Source of the DNA: CAWBAT01 sp963810905
Lineage (GTDB): Bacteria; Acidobacteriota; Terriglobia; Versatilivoradales; Versatilivoraceae
Direction of reading: 5' to 3'
NCBI GenBank assembly: GCA_963810905.1
Contig: CAWEPG010000003.1
Coordinates: 434,001-498,000, forward strand
DNA: 64,000 bases
Under the pieces are notes generated by a model. It saw only the letters and a program-made list of their open reading frames with translations, was not told the origin of the DNA and did not search any database. Every line of letters starts with the position of its first letter. The stretch's first letter is position 1. Made by a program: the position numbers and the translations under genes. Of the stretch, positions 9,987 to 18,020 are shown piece by piece.

Positions 9987-10718
9987 TCATTTATCCCTCG
10001 TATAAATCGTAAATGGACCGAAGGGCGAAGGAATACTTCTCTTCACCTTGCCGTTGACAACGGTTCCCACCGGAACCTGGTCATGGGCGGCTGGGATGTA
10101 CGGATTAGGAACATTCCCCGCAGGTAGACGGTTCGACTCCGCGCTTTGATCGAGGGTAGTGACTTTAGCCGTGTTTGCAGAGCCTGCGGCAGGCTGAGTG
10201 GGGGCCGCAACAGCCAGATCCCGAGCTACCAGTTTGGATGGCTCGCTAAGGGGAATCTCAAGCTCCTTTCCACCGACGCTCATCGTCACCTTCTGGTCAA
10301 GGAATTTCACCAGGGTGTATCCATCGATGGTGTCCCCAATCTTGAGTTGCCTATAGTCCCGGCTATCCTTGGCATCGGCAGGCAGCATTAGTGCCAAATC
10401 TCTCCCGCCAAATCCCAAAATCCCAGTGAGAATCGGCTTGGGTTTGTTGACGACAGAAGGCTGCGGGTCCACAGGAATGGCATTATTTCTGTCTAGCGCG
10501 AATAGGTTGTTGTCGACGATAGCCACATAGCTAGTCACAGGAATAGGTTTCGCGGCTGAATTCTGAGCCACTGAAGTGCCATCGGGTTTAGGGTTGAGAA
10601 TCGACAGATTATGGCTTGCCCAGAATTGAATCCTCTGGCTGTTCAAATGGAGAAACATCAATAGGGCTGTTCCAACCAGCAATAAATTGAGGAGTATTAA
10701 ATTTCTTTTCTTAGTCAT
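9987..10718 (-). CDS. gspC: Type II secretion inner-membrane protein GspC-like
   Basis: GspC links the inner-membrane platform to the secretin. The start at 10718 (MTKKRNLILLN, with TGGGAA upstream) gives 243 aa. One membrane helix lies near the N-terminus (LILLNLLLVGTALLMFL). A periplasmic domain follows with the NNLFAL motif typical of GspC homology regions. Then comes a beta-rich HR-like segment (GILGFGGRDLALM, YRQLKIGDTIDGYTLVKFLD) and a low-complexity Ala/Thr stretch. It ends in a basic tail without a PDZ domain, as in many short GspC proteins. Its position directly before gspD and after gspM supports the call. The family is divergent, so the assignment rests on topology, motif and context together. 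Confidence 0.75.
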   Translation of the reverse strand: MTKKRNLILLNLLLVGTALLMFLHLNSQRIQFWASHNLSILNPKPDGTSVAQNSAAKPIPVTSYVAIVDNNLFALDRNNAIPVDPQPSVVNKPKPILTGILGFGGRDLALMLPADAKDSRDYRQLKIGDTIDGYTLVKFLDQKVTMSVGGKELEIPLSEPSKLVARDLAVAAPTQPAAGSANTAKVTTLDQSAESNRLPAGNVPNPYIPAAHDQVPVGTVVNGKVKRSIPSPFGPFTIYTRDK

Positions 10719-11101
10719 GAAAGAGTTCCCATAATATCCAACTTCAAAAATGGCGGGTTTCCCCCTAGTAGTCATCAACTATAAGTGGGGCTACTAAACA
10801 CAGACGGTGGCTAGGCCGGTTTCACGATATTTCCCTTCAGCCCCCACTCCCCAGCCCCTCTACCCCCGCTCTGGGCGCGGGCTTTAGATCCTCAAACAAA
10901 CCTGCGGTGGAGAGGGGTTCAATGTATCGGACCCCGACCCAGGGCAGCGGTCGCGAGTGACCGCCGTCACTTGCTCCCTTGCCATGGGCTAAAATCTTTC
11001 GCCCCTCCGGGGCTGAAAAGGCCGTCCCCGTGCAACTTTCCTTACTAACTTCTCTGTCCAGCACCAAAAACCTTCTATCTAATTTCACGTTAGGCCTCTT
11101 C
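10719..11101. repeat. Repeat-like GC-rich intergenic region between gspM and gspC
   Basis: These 383 bp include text typical of dispersed bacterial repeats, such as TTTCAGCCCC/GGGGCTGAAAA and AGCCCATGGCAAGG. An open frame at 10837-11088 exists only because the repeat lacks stops. I support no gene here. The insertion splits the gsp operon between gspM and gspC. Confidence 0.5.
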
Positions 11102-11722
11102 TCATGATTTCTTCGCTGGCAGAGCGCTGTCCGGCTGCGCCCGTTTTAACCCCGAGATCATTAAGCTGGCCGATACTTGTTTGTTCTTCAGATTGTTTGT
11201 TTCCATCGGCAAAATTCTCAGCTCCTCAATGAAAATTATTTGGGGAGTCGTTTCAAGCCCGGTCAGCAATGCGACCACCTGGTCCAGGTTTCCTGTCATC
11301 TCAATATGCGTCGAGACCTTGCTATACTCAGGACTGACGTTTTTGACGGGTAATAGGTCACTGCGACGAAAATTGAGCCCCTTGGCCCGAACCATCTCTT
11401 TGACTAATCCCTGCAATTCGGCATTAGCCAGGGCATCAATGTTGTTTTCGAGAAGACCCATCTCCGCGGAAGCCACCTGTCGCTGTGTCTCTTCAAAAGC
11501 GGCCTTTACAGAATCCTGTCCGCGCAGGAGGCGTCGATAATTGGTTACGCGCTTGCCATAGATCGCGATCTTTTCGGTCATTGCAGAAGAAGAATCCAAG
11601 TAGGGAAACAAGAATGAATTCGCCACGTAATAGACCAGAGCACTGGTGAGGGCCACGGCAACCAGCCATTTTTCTCTTTTGGATACCTTAAAGCTCTGCA
11701 TGTATCTCAATAACTCCATCAT
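11102..11722 (-). CDS. gspM: Type II secretion protein GspM (PilO-like)
   Basis: GspM is a small inner-membrane assembly protein that pairs with GspL. The 206-aa product has a cytoplasmic N-terminus (FKVSKREKW), one membrane helix (LVAVALTSALVYYVANSFLF), a coiled-coil stretch (about residues 45-95) and a ferredoxin-like domain (about 110-190) with a beta-alpha-beta pattern (VSTHIEMTGNLDQVVALLTG, IIFIEELRILPM). Both PilO and GspM families share this architecture; the genes beside it make GspM the better name. It starts at ATG 11722, about 55 bp downstream of gspL, and is probably co-transcribed with it. Confidence 0.85.
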   Translation of the reverse strand: MMELLRYMQSFKVSKREKWLVAVALTSALVYYVANSFLFPYLDSSSAMTEKIAIYGKRVTNYRRLLRGQDSVKAAFEETQRQVASAEMGLLENNIDALANAELQGLVKEMVRAKGLNFRRSDLLPVKNVSPEYSKVSTHIEMTGNLDQVVALLTGLETTPQIIFIEELRILPMETNNLKNKQVSASLMISGLKRAQPDSALPAKKS

Positions 11723-11776
11723 AGCCCCGCTTCATCGAACAGCTCTAAGAAACGCTCCGAATCCATCTTCGTCCGG

Positions 11777-13256
11777 TTACTTATTCTGGTTAATGGCCGC
11801 CCCCAAGTTCTTCTCCGCGGAGGAAGCAGCGGGACTCGGAACCGGCGAGGCCTGCGGCGAAGCCTCGACTTGCATTCGGATTCTAAATTGTTCTTTTCCA
11901 CCACTGTCTCGAGTGATTGGAGCAGCAAATTCTGCATTCTTGAAATAGGGCGAATTATCCAGGATTTTAGGCAGAGTTGCTGCGTCTTCTGATGCTCCAC
12001 TAATCTCAATGAGTTGATCCTTGATACTGAACTGTAAGACATAACTATTTTTTGGTAACACGACTGAAAGCTCATTTAAGGCGCCCAGAACCAAGCTGTT
12101 GGACTTCCGGAAATTTGACAAAAGCTCGCTGCGCCGTTGCAGATCAGCCAACTGGGACTCCACCGACCGAATCTTCTTCACTTCCGGTTCCAGCCGGGAA
12201 ACCTCCTGTCCAAGTTGCCTGGCATAGATGCGTTGTTGCACGGTCCCGCGCAAGCCGATACACAGCAACAGGACCAAGTTGAGTCCTAACAAAGCGTAGG
12301 CCGAGGTCCAGACCCAACGAGACTTTTGGGGGCGCTCTTCGGGTGGCAAGAGGTTGACAGGAATAGGATTCTTTCTTTCGAGTCCAGATAGGGCCGCCGT
12401 GATGGGGAGGAAATAATCAGTTAGCTTCAGGCCTTCGAGTTTTATGCTGCGCAAATCGAAACCTAGGGTGGCTGAACTCGAAATCCGATGCATCTTCAAT
12501 CTTCCCTCCGAAGTCTCGACCTCCCGCAATTCATCTGTGCGGCCGATGATGAAGATATCCAGCAAAACCCCATCCGGAACCTGAGCTTGCTCTCGAAAAG
12601 CTTCAACTTCTGCCTTGATACTTTCGACGAGGTCCTCGTCGGTTGAAAATTGAATCGTACGTGATTGATGAAAGGATCGGTTCACAAAGCCGACCAGTTC
12701 TGCCTGTTGTTCGTTCACGTACACGAGTACCGCATTTGAAGGTGGAAACCGCCGCGGCAGGAGAAGATAGTAATTGCTGATAACCACATTTGAAGGAATG
12801 ATCCGGTCCACTTTCAGACCAACCGCCCTGCAAGCACCCAACGCTTTCTCCAACACAGATCTTAAGACCACAAAAATAGTGACCCCAAAGGTCTTCGCAT
12901 CCGCCTTTCTTTTTGTGGCAAAGAAGTCGTAAGTTACGCCAGCCTCATCTGAGGGGAGCAGCCCAGTCAATTGGTATTCGACAACCTTAGCTAAGTTGGA
13001 TTCTGCCTCGGTTGGCAGTTTGATTTGCCGCACGATTACTTCGCTTCTGGGAATCACCAAGACAGAACGGCAACCCATAGCTTTGTTCTTTTGAAGGTAC
13101 TCGAGAAATTTGCATTTGAATCTCAGATGGGGGCTTTTCGGCGAACTTGTCGATCGAAACACCCTCGATCAATGTGATCTTCTTGAATCGGCGGGACAAC
13201 AAGGCCAATCGGAGTGTCTCTCCGTCAATAAATATGCCCAAACTGTGTTTGCTCAT
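11777..13256 (-). pseudogene. gspL: Type II secretion protein GspL (PilM-PilN-like), one frameshift
   Basis: GspL anchors the ATPase GspE to the membrane. The N-terminus (MSKHSLGIFIDGETLRLALL, an actin-like phosphate-loop start as in PilM/GspL) is in one frame. The rest (SVLVIPRSEVIVRQIKLPTE onward) is in another, with the junction near 13100-13120. The cytoplasmic actin-like domain runs to about residue 280. It is followed by one membrane helix (SAYALLGLNLVLLLCIGL), a coiled coil and a PilN/GspL ferredoxin-like domain (ISGASEDAATLPKILDNSPY). Apart from the single shift the gene looks complete and conserved, so an assembly error is possible. It overlaps no neighbour; gspM follows. Confidence 0.8.
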
Positions 13257-13304
13257 GACCATTGTCTTGTGAAAATCGCCGTTCTCGTTCGTATCCCTGT
13301 ACTC

Positions 13305-13451
13305 ATCCTAAGTTGCAATCAATATGGATACATGAAATCGAGCTAGCCCCTCACCGCCGGCCCTCTCCCCTGGGGAGAGAGGGTGGTCCGCCAGATGGCG
13401 GATCGGGTGAGGGGTGGATTTGCGTTTCTAAAAGCGTGCCCTGACTTGATA
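13305..13451. mobile_element. MITE-like element, copy 2 (147 bp)
   Basis: It is bounded by ATCCTAAGTT and inverted GACTTGATA. The core CGAGCTAGCCCCTCACC, then CTCTCCCCTGGGGAGAG, then GGGTGAGGGGTGGATTTGCG matches the copy at 4382-4532. It occupies the gap between gspK and gspL. Confidence 0.6.
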
Positions 13452-13488
13452 CTCCCAATGACTAATACACGAATTGGGAAAGAGATAT

Positions 13489-14493
13489 TCACTGGGCAAC
13501 CTCATTAATCTCAGGCAGCTGGCTCCATTTCAGAACCCGTTCAGCCGGCCAATACTCGTCGTACCAAATGAGTCTTTCATGCTGTGACTTAAGCGTATCA
13601 TCAAGTTTGACCACCGCTTTGACGCTTCGGTGAACTCTCGAATTTCTCAAAAAAGCCGTAGCAACGATACTGTAGGTTCCCGAGATGGTGCTTGAGAGCA
13701 GAGGCACTGTCTCTCCCGGTACCGAGGCAGTAATCCGCTGAGACAAGTCGCTCATGCTCTTGATGTCTCCTTTTTCTCTGGCGTGCACGATGGAGTTTGC
13801 GATATCCATATCCATCCCCGGGAGTGCAGCAATGGCTTCGGGTTCCGCGTAGTTCAGGTTGATCTGGGGCGTGCCTGTATAAACGGTGACATACTCTGCC
13901 AATCCCCTCCCCAATCCAGCATGACCGTTTAGATTTCTTCGCGGGTCTCCGTATAAAATCTCTCGGGTCATTCCTTCGACCAACAAGAGTTCTTCCACGG
14001 AACGAAACTGCCGGCTTTTCTCCGCTGCACCCCCAGGAGAATTTTCTTTCCCTTGCCATTTCAAAACGGCTTTTGCCTGGAGAGCGCTAAGACGTGGGTC
14101 TACTCCAATGTTTCTCAAAAGTCTTTCCAGGCTTGGTTCACTCAAATAATTCAGGTCCAGTTTTCCCGCTTCATCTAAAACAGCTACATGGCAGTAAATC
14201 TCCGGGCTATGCATCCAGTAATGATTCATACCGTCTGAATATGAAAAAAGTTTCTTTTGCTTCTCTTTGTCAGGCTCGGGATAGGCCAATCGATAGATAA
14301 CGGTTTCGAGAGCACCTCGTGCATAAAAATAGGCTTTCTCGCTTTCCTCTGTGGCTACAGCCATACTCATTTCTGTTCTTACCGTAGATGCCAGGTTCAG
14401 AGCCAGCAGAGACAGGGCAGCGAGCACCCAGAGGAGGGTAATGAGCACAAATCCATGTTCTCGACCAAACTTTTCATCACTCTGGTTCCTCAC
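13489..14493 (-). CDS. gspK: Minor pseudopilin GspK
   Basis: GspK is the large pseudopilin that caps the tip of the T2SS pseudopilus together with GspI and GspJ. The 334-aa product has the prepilin-type N-terminus (GREHGFVLITLLWVLAALSL) with cleavage expected after HG. The residue five past the cleavage site is Thr/Leu rather than Glu, as is normal for GspK. A large alpha-helical domain follows with GKLDLNYLSEPSLERLL and the helix-hairpin-helix-like INLNYAEPEAIAALPGMD. Its length fits the family. The start is probably GTG 14493, with AAGGAGA 13 nt upstream. Confidence 0.9.
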   Translation of the reverse strand: MRNQSDEKFGREHGFVLITLLWVLAALSLLALNLASTVRTEMSMAVATEESEKAYFYARGALETVIYRLAYPEPDKEKQKKLFSYSDGMNHYWMHSPEIYCHVAVLDEAGKLDLNYLSEPSLERLLRNIGVDPRLSALQAKAVLKWQGKENSPGGAAEKSRQFRSVEELLLVEGMTREILYGDPRRNLNGHAGLGRGLAEYVTVYTGTPQINLNYAEPEAIAALPGMDMDIANSIVHAREKGDIKSMSDLSQRITASVPGETVPLLSSTISGTYSIVATAFLRNSRVHRSVKAVVKLDDTLKSQHERLIWYDEYWPAERVLKWSQLPEINEVAQ

Positions 14494-14575
14494 TTGGATT
14501 ACTGTCTCCTTTTAAAAGCCCTTACAGAACTGATGAAAAAGCCAATGCGTCTGGTCTTCTTCGCTTCCACTTCGC

Positions 14576-15327
14576 CTACTGCACCAAATACACCTGAACT
14601 GGGACCGTAATGGAGAGATCCCGGGTCCCAAGCAATCCGGGCTCATTCCAACGAAATCTGATCCCAACGCCTTCCGGCAACGAGTCTCTTGCTAGACCCG
14701 GAGCGGTTGAGATTCGTGACTCTGGCCTGATGTAGCTGAATTGAATAGCTCTCAAGATCTTCGATAAGGTAGCGAGAATTTGACCGGAAAGAGAATTCCC
14801 GAAATGCAACCACCGGAAAATTGTTATCGCCTAATGAAATGTCATGAATCAGCGACCGGGCGATCGTTGACATCATCAGGTAATGTTGTTTCGTTGAGGA
14901 CTAACGCTTTTTTAGTGTGGTCACCCTGTTTTGAGCTGGACACAAAGTATTCTACGAGGTGAAGCCCTCCGGCACCCCTCGATTGAGAAGAAAACGTGGT
15001 CACAAAGCGCATCCCCGATTCTGCCCCTTGAAAAATGAGCACTTTAGCAGTTGAATCTTTGAATTTCTGCGGAGAGATATAGGTGACCATTGAGCCTAGT
15101 TGCCGGTTTAGTAAGTCGAAGGTTGCCTGGGTTGTTCTGATGCGCTCCATGCCGGTTTCACCTTTTGCCCAGGCATTAATTCCAATTCGAAAGCCAAAGA
15201 GTATAGCCAACATCAAAAAACCGACGATGGTCATGCTGACGAGCAGCTCGATGAGGGTAAAACCCGAATTCAGCCTGATTCCCCCCCCAGGTGTAATAAA
15301 TTTGGTTACGGTTTCTTTGAGAACCAT
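14576..15327 (-). pseudogene. gspJ: Minor pseudopilin GspJ, two apparent frameshifts
   Basis: The N-terminus has the type IV prepilin motif (NSGFTLIELLVSMTIVGFLM) and a normal GspJ middle part (RIRTTQATFDLLNRQLGSMV). The frame breaks near 14860-14870 and again near 14780-14800. It then recovers GLARDSLPEGVGIRFRWNEP and a C-terminus ending VQVYLVQ at 14576, which fits GspJ, where an LPxxV segment precedes the last strands. The reconstructed length of about 245 aa is typical. The first 22 bases overlap the end of gspI. If the shifts are real, the pseudopilus tip complex would be defective. Because every part of the gene is still recognisable, sequence error must be considered. Confidence 0.8.
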
Positions 15328-15726
15328 GTAAATGTCTCTAACGAGTACTCATTTTGTTGTTGAGACACACCCTGCCAGAAGACCGACCAGACGAATCATC
15401 GCTATGGCATAATCGCGAGGACTGTTCAGAGTTCCTCCAAAGCGGACCGGCTCAATTTGGAATCTCCACGAGTATTTGTCGTCAAACCGGCCTGCCGACA
15501 CGGCCGGGATTTTCCCTTGATTGACACTAAGCACTAACTCATTCAGCTTCATCTGTCCTAATCTTGTGAGCTTTTCACGTTCTTCGATGCGCCCGATGTT
15601 TTTCAGCGAAGTGGACATCAGACTGAAGAGCGTTGCATAAACAATACCCACGATAGTAATCGCGACGAGCACTTCCATCAGACTAAATCCCTGGTCACTT
15701 CGCCCTGCAGCAGTCTCTCGACTCAT
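15306..15726 (-). pseudogene. gspI: Minor pseudopilin GspI, C-terminal frameshift
   Basis: I chose the start MSRETAAGRSDQGFSLMEVL at 15726 because it places the prepilin cleavage site (after QG) close to the N-terminus. The uninterrupted frame ends at 15349. A shift near 15390 restores a conserved-looking GspI C-terminus (VWSVFWQGVSQQQNEYSLET, then FTWFSKKP) and a stop at 15306. The restored end overlaps gspJ by 22 bases, the usual tight packing in gsp operons. GspI initiates tip assembly by binding GspJ. The recovered C-terminus is strong evidence that only one base change separates this from an intact gene. Confidence 0.85.
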
Positions 15727-15742
15727 CGTATTTCCTACCTGC

Positions 15743-16294
15743 TTAGCCCTCGGTCTCCGAGGGGATCTGTTCAATTCGTGGGGAACCGGTCAATACATCT
15801 TGAAACACTTTTACCTGTAAGCCTCGTTCAGTGCTAATCACTACTTGAAAACTGTCACTGAGACCGTTTGGCATAAAGAAATAAGTTGAGCTCTTCTGCT
15901 TCTCTGGCGTCTCTTGCTCTTTAAGAAGCGAAGCTCTGATAATGGAAATCCCGGCTGGCATGGTGATGACCTTTTTGTATTTCAAGTCTTGACTCGCCAA
16001 CTCAATTTCGTTTTTTTCCGAATCAATCCGAATCCAATAAAGCTGTTGCTCGCGAATCGCCTTCCATCGAGCAAAACGCATGGTGGCAGCAATCTCACGC
16101 GAAGTCGTCTTGAGCTTTACGGCTGATAAGCCACGCCCAATCGATGGAAACGTTACCGACATCAAAATCGCAATCAGCACCAGCACAACCAGGAGTTCAA
16201 CTAGCGTGAATCCAGCTTCCAAGATTACAGGCTGTCTTGAACGCCTTGATGACTGAAATGCTTTAGTATTTTGCTTACTTCCAGCTATACACAT
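15743..16294 (-). CDS. gspH: Pseudopilin GspH
   Basis: GspH is a minor pseudopilin joining the tip complex to the GspG filament. The start at 16294 (MCIAGSKQNTKAF) is tentative; an ATG two codons earlier is equally possible. Either overlaps the end of gspG by about 20-25 bases. The prepilin motif EAGFTLVELLVVLVLIAILM contains the conserved Glu5. A beta-sheet domain follows (REIAATMRFARWKAIREQ, characteristic of GspH/FimT). The C-terminus contains YFFMPNGLSDSFQVVI, the usual GspH end ('F.p.G.s.g..v'). Confidence 0.9.
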   Translation of the reverse strand: MCIAGSKQNTKAFQSSRRSRQPVILEAGFTLVELLVVLVLIAILMSVTFPSIGRGLSAVKLKTTSREIAATMRFARWKAIREQQLYWIRIDSEKNEIELASQDLKYKKVITMPAGISIIRASLLKEQETPEKQKSSTYFFMPNGLSDSFQVVISTERGLQVKVFQDVLTGSPRIEQIPSETEG

Positions 16295-16724
16295 CCTCAT
16301 TCTCACCCTCTCCGCCTTCTTTGCCGTCAGCCCCCTTAGAAATAATGTCCGGCTCATCTCCATGCTCGCCGGGGAATTTATATACATAAGGATTCCCCCA
16401 CGGGTCCAATGGGATCTCTTTGGGCAGATAGGGTCCGTCCCAGTGGTTAGCGGAAATGGGCTTGACCCTTAAAGCTTGCAACCCTTCCTCAGTTGTGGGA
16501 AACGTGCCAACATCCAGTTTGTAAGCTCCCAAGGCCGTTTGAAAACTAGCGATCTGGGCCTTGGTGGCTGTGACCTTGCTCTTGCCTACATTCTTGAAGA
16601 GCCGAGGCATGACGAGTGCTCCCAGCAAACCGATAATGATCATCACGACCAGTAGTTCAATGAGGGTGAAACCTTTTGTTGCTTTGCGATGATTAGGATC
16701 TTCTTTAATTCCTTGCGTGTTCAT
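16275..16724 (-). CDS. gspG: Major pseudopilin GspG
   Basis: GspG is the main subunit of the pseudopilus piston. The start at 16724 (MNTQGIKEDPNHRKATKG) is fixed by GAAGGAGAC five bases upstream. Prepilin cleavage falls before FTLIELLVVMIIIGLLGALV (Glu5 present). The C-terminal domain carries the GspG signatures TFPTTEEGLQAL, the DPWGNPYVYKFPGEHG loop and DIISKGADGKEGGEGENED, the acidic calcium-binding loop. At 149 aa it has the usual length. It is the gene most likely to need the prepilin peptidase GspO/PilD, which is not in this window. Confidence 0.97.
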   Translation of the reverse strand: MNTQGIKEDPNHRKATKGFTLIELLVVMIIIGLLGALVMPRLFKNVGKSKVTATKAQIASFQTALGAYKLDVGTFPTTEEGLQALRVKPISANHWDGPYLPKEIPLDPWGNPYVYKFPGEHGDEPDIISKGADGKEGGEGENEDVYSWK

Positions 16725-16779
16725 CGAGTCTCCTTCAATAAGTGTCTTTTTGCTCTCCATGAGCCGACGAATGCTCGGG

Positions 16780-17994
16780 CTATGAAGGCAAATCATTAAT
16801 ACTCGTGATTGCCATCAATATGGAGATTACAATGATCCCAACAAGGATTCCCATAACCAAAATCATGGCTGGTTCAAACAAGGCAATCAGATTCTTGATT
16901 GATGACCGGACTTCCTTGTCGTAGACCTTGGCAAGCTCCAAGAACATCGCATCTAAACGCCCCGTTTCCTCTCCGACCTCAACCAGGTGAACAGCCAGGG
17001 GTGGGAATATCTTGGATTTTTCCATGGGCCTGGCGACGCCCTCCCCTCTTTTGACACCTTCGGCGATATTTGCAATCGATCCGGCAATCACTGAGTTGTT
17101 CGTGATATCTTTAACGATATTGAGAGACTGAACTAATGGCACCGAGTTGTGGACCAAGGTCCCCAGTGTCCGGGAGATACGCCCCACTTCAATTTTGCAG
17201 AGCACATCTCCAAGCAGAAAAACCTTGAGTTTAAAACTGTCCCAAGTCCACCGTCCCCGCTCTGTCGCCACAAAACGATTAAAAGCGATCAATAGACCAG
17301 CGAATACTGCTCCAACCAACCACCAATATGATTTGGAGAACTCACTGATCGAAAGCAGGATCTGGGTCGGAAGTGGCAAAGATTGCCCCGCATCGGAAAA
17401 AACCTGGGCAAATTTCGGGATAACAAAGTTCAAAAGAACGACGATCGAGGCTAGTCCCACCGCCGCCAAAAGAGCTGGGTAAATCAGAGAGGAGATCAAA
17501 TAACTTTTGAGCTCGTCAGCCGACTGTTGAAACTCTACCAAACGATCCAATACCAGAGGCAAAGAGCCACTGGCTTCCCCGGCGCGGACCATGTTGATGT
17601 ACAATTTTGAGAAGACTTCAGGATGTGTGGACAGACTATCTGCAAACGTCTTGCCTTGCTTTATTCCCTGGAGAATTTCTTCCACCAAGGTTTGCAGGGC
17701 TGCCCCTTGAGACAGACTCTTGCAGATCGTCAAGCTCCGATCCAGCGGCAGCCCGGCATTGACGAGCGTAGACAACTCCTGGGTGAAGAACATGATCTCT
17801 TTGGATCCTACCTTGCGCGACATCCAGTTAAGATTCAGCTTCAATGCGGATGAAGCCTGGCGGTGGGCAATCTGGATCGGGGTCAACCCCATCTCTTGCA
17901 GTCGAAGGGCAACTACTTTGTCGTCGCTCCCCTCGAAGCTGCCATTAATTAGATTCCCGTCCTTCGCTACAGCCTTGTAAAAAAAAGTAGGCAT
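16780..17994 (-). CDS. gspF: Type II secretion inner-membrane platform protein GspF
   Basis: GspF is the polytopic core of the inner-membrane platform that couples GspE to pseudopilus growth. The 404-aa product begins MPTFFYKAVAKDGNLINGSF, a typical GspF start. It contains two repeated T2SSF domains (about residues 70-195 and 275-395), each followed by membrane helices (LISSLIYPALLAAVGLASIV and PAMILVMGILVGIIVISILM). The conserved VEVGEETGRLD motif is present near residue 325. The gene lies 26 bp downstream of gspE and ends 56 bp before the start of gspG. Confidence 0.97.
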   Translation of the reverse strand: MPTFFYKAVAKDGNLINGSFEGSDDKVVALRLQEMGLTPIQIAHRQASSALKLNLNWMSRKVGSKEIMFFTQELSTLVNAGLPLDRSLTICKSLSQGAALQTLVEEILQGIKQGKTFADSLSTHPEVFSKLYINMVRAGEASGSLPLVLDRLVEFQQSADELKSYLISSLIYPALLAAVGLASIVVLLNFVIPKFAQVFSDAGQSLPLPTQILLSISEFSKSYWWLVGAVFAGLLIAFNRFVATERGRWTWDSFKLKVFLLGDVLCKIEVGRISRTLGTLVHNSVPLVQSLNIVKDITNNSVIAGSIANIAEGVKRGEGVARPMEKSKIFPPLAVHLVEVGEETGRLDAMFLELAKVYDKEVRSSIKNLIALFEPAMILVMGILVGIIVISILMAITSINDLPS

Positions 17995-18020
17995 AATCGA
18001 TTTCCTAAAACCGCAGTGTG

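Noticed and set aside
10837..11088. 83-codon open frame between gspM and gspC
   Set aside because: It is a translation of repeat-like GC-rich intergenic text with no ribosome-binding site or domain.
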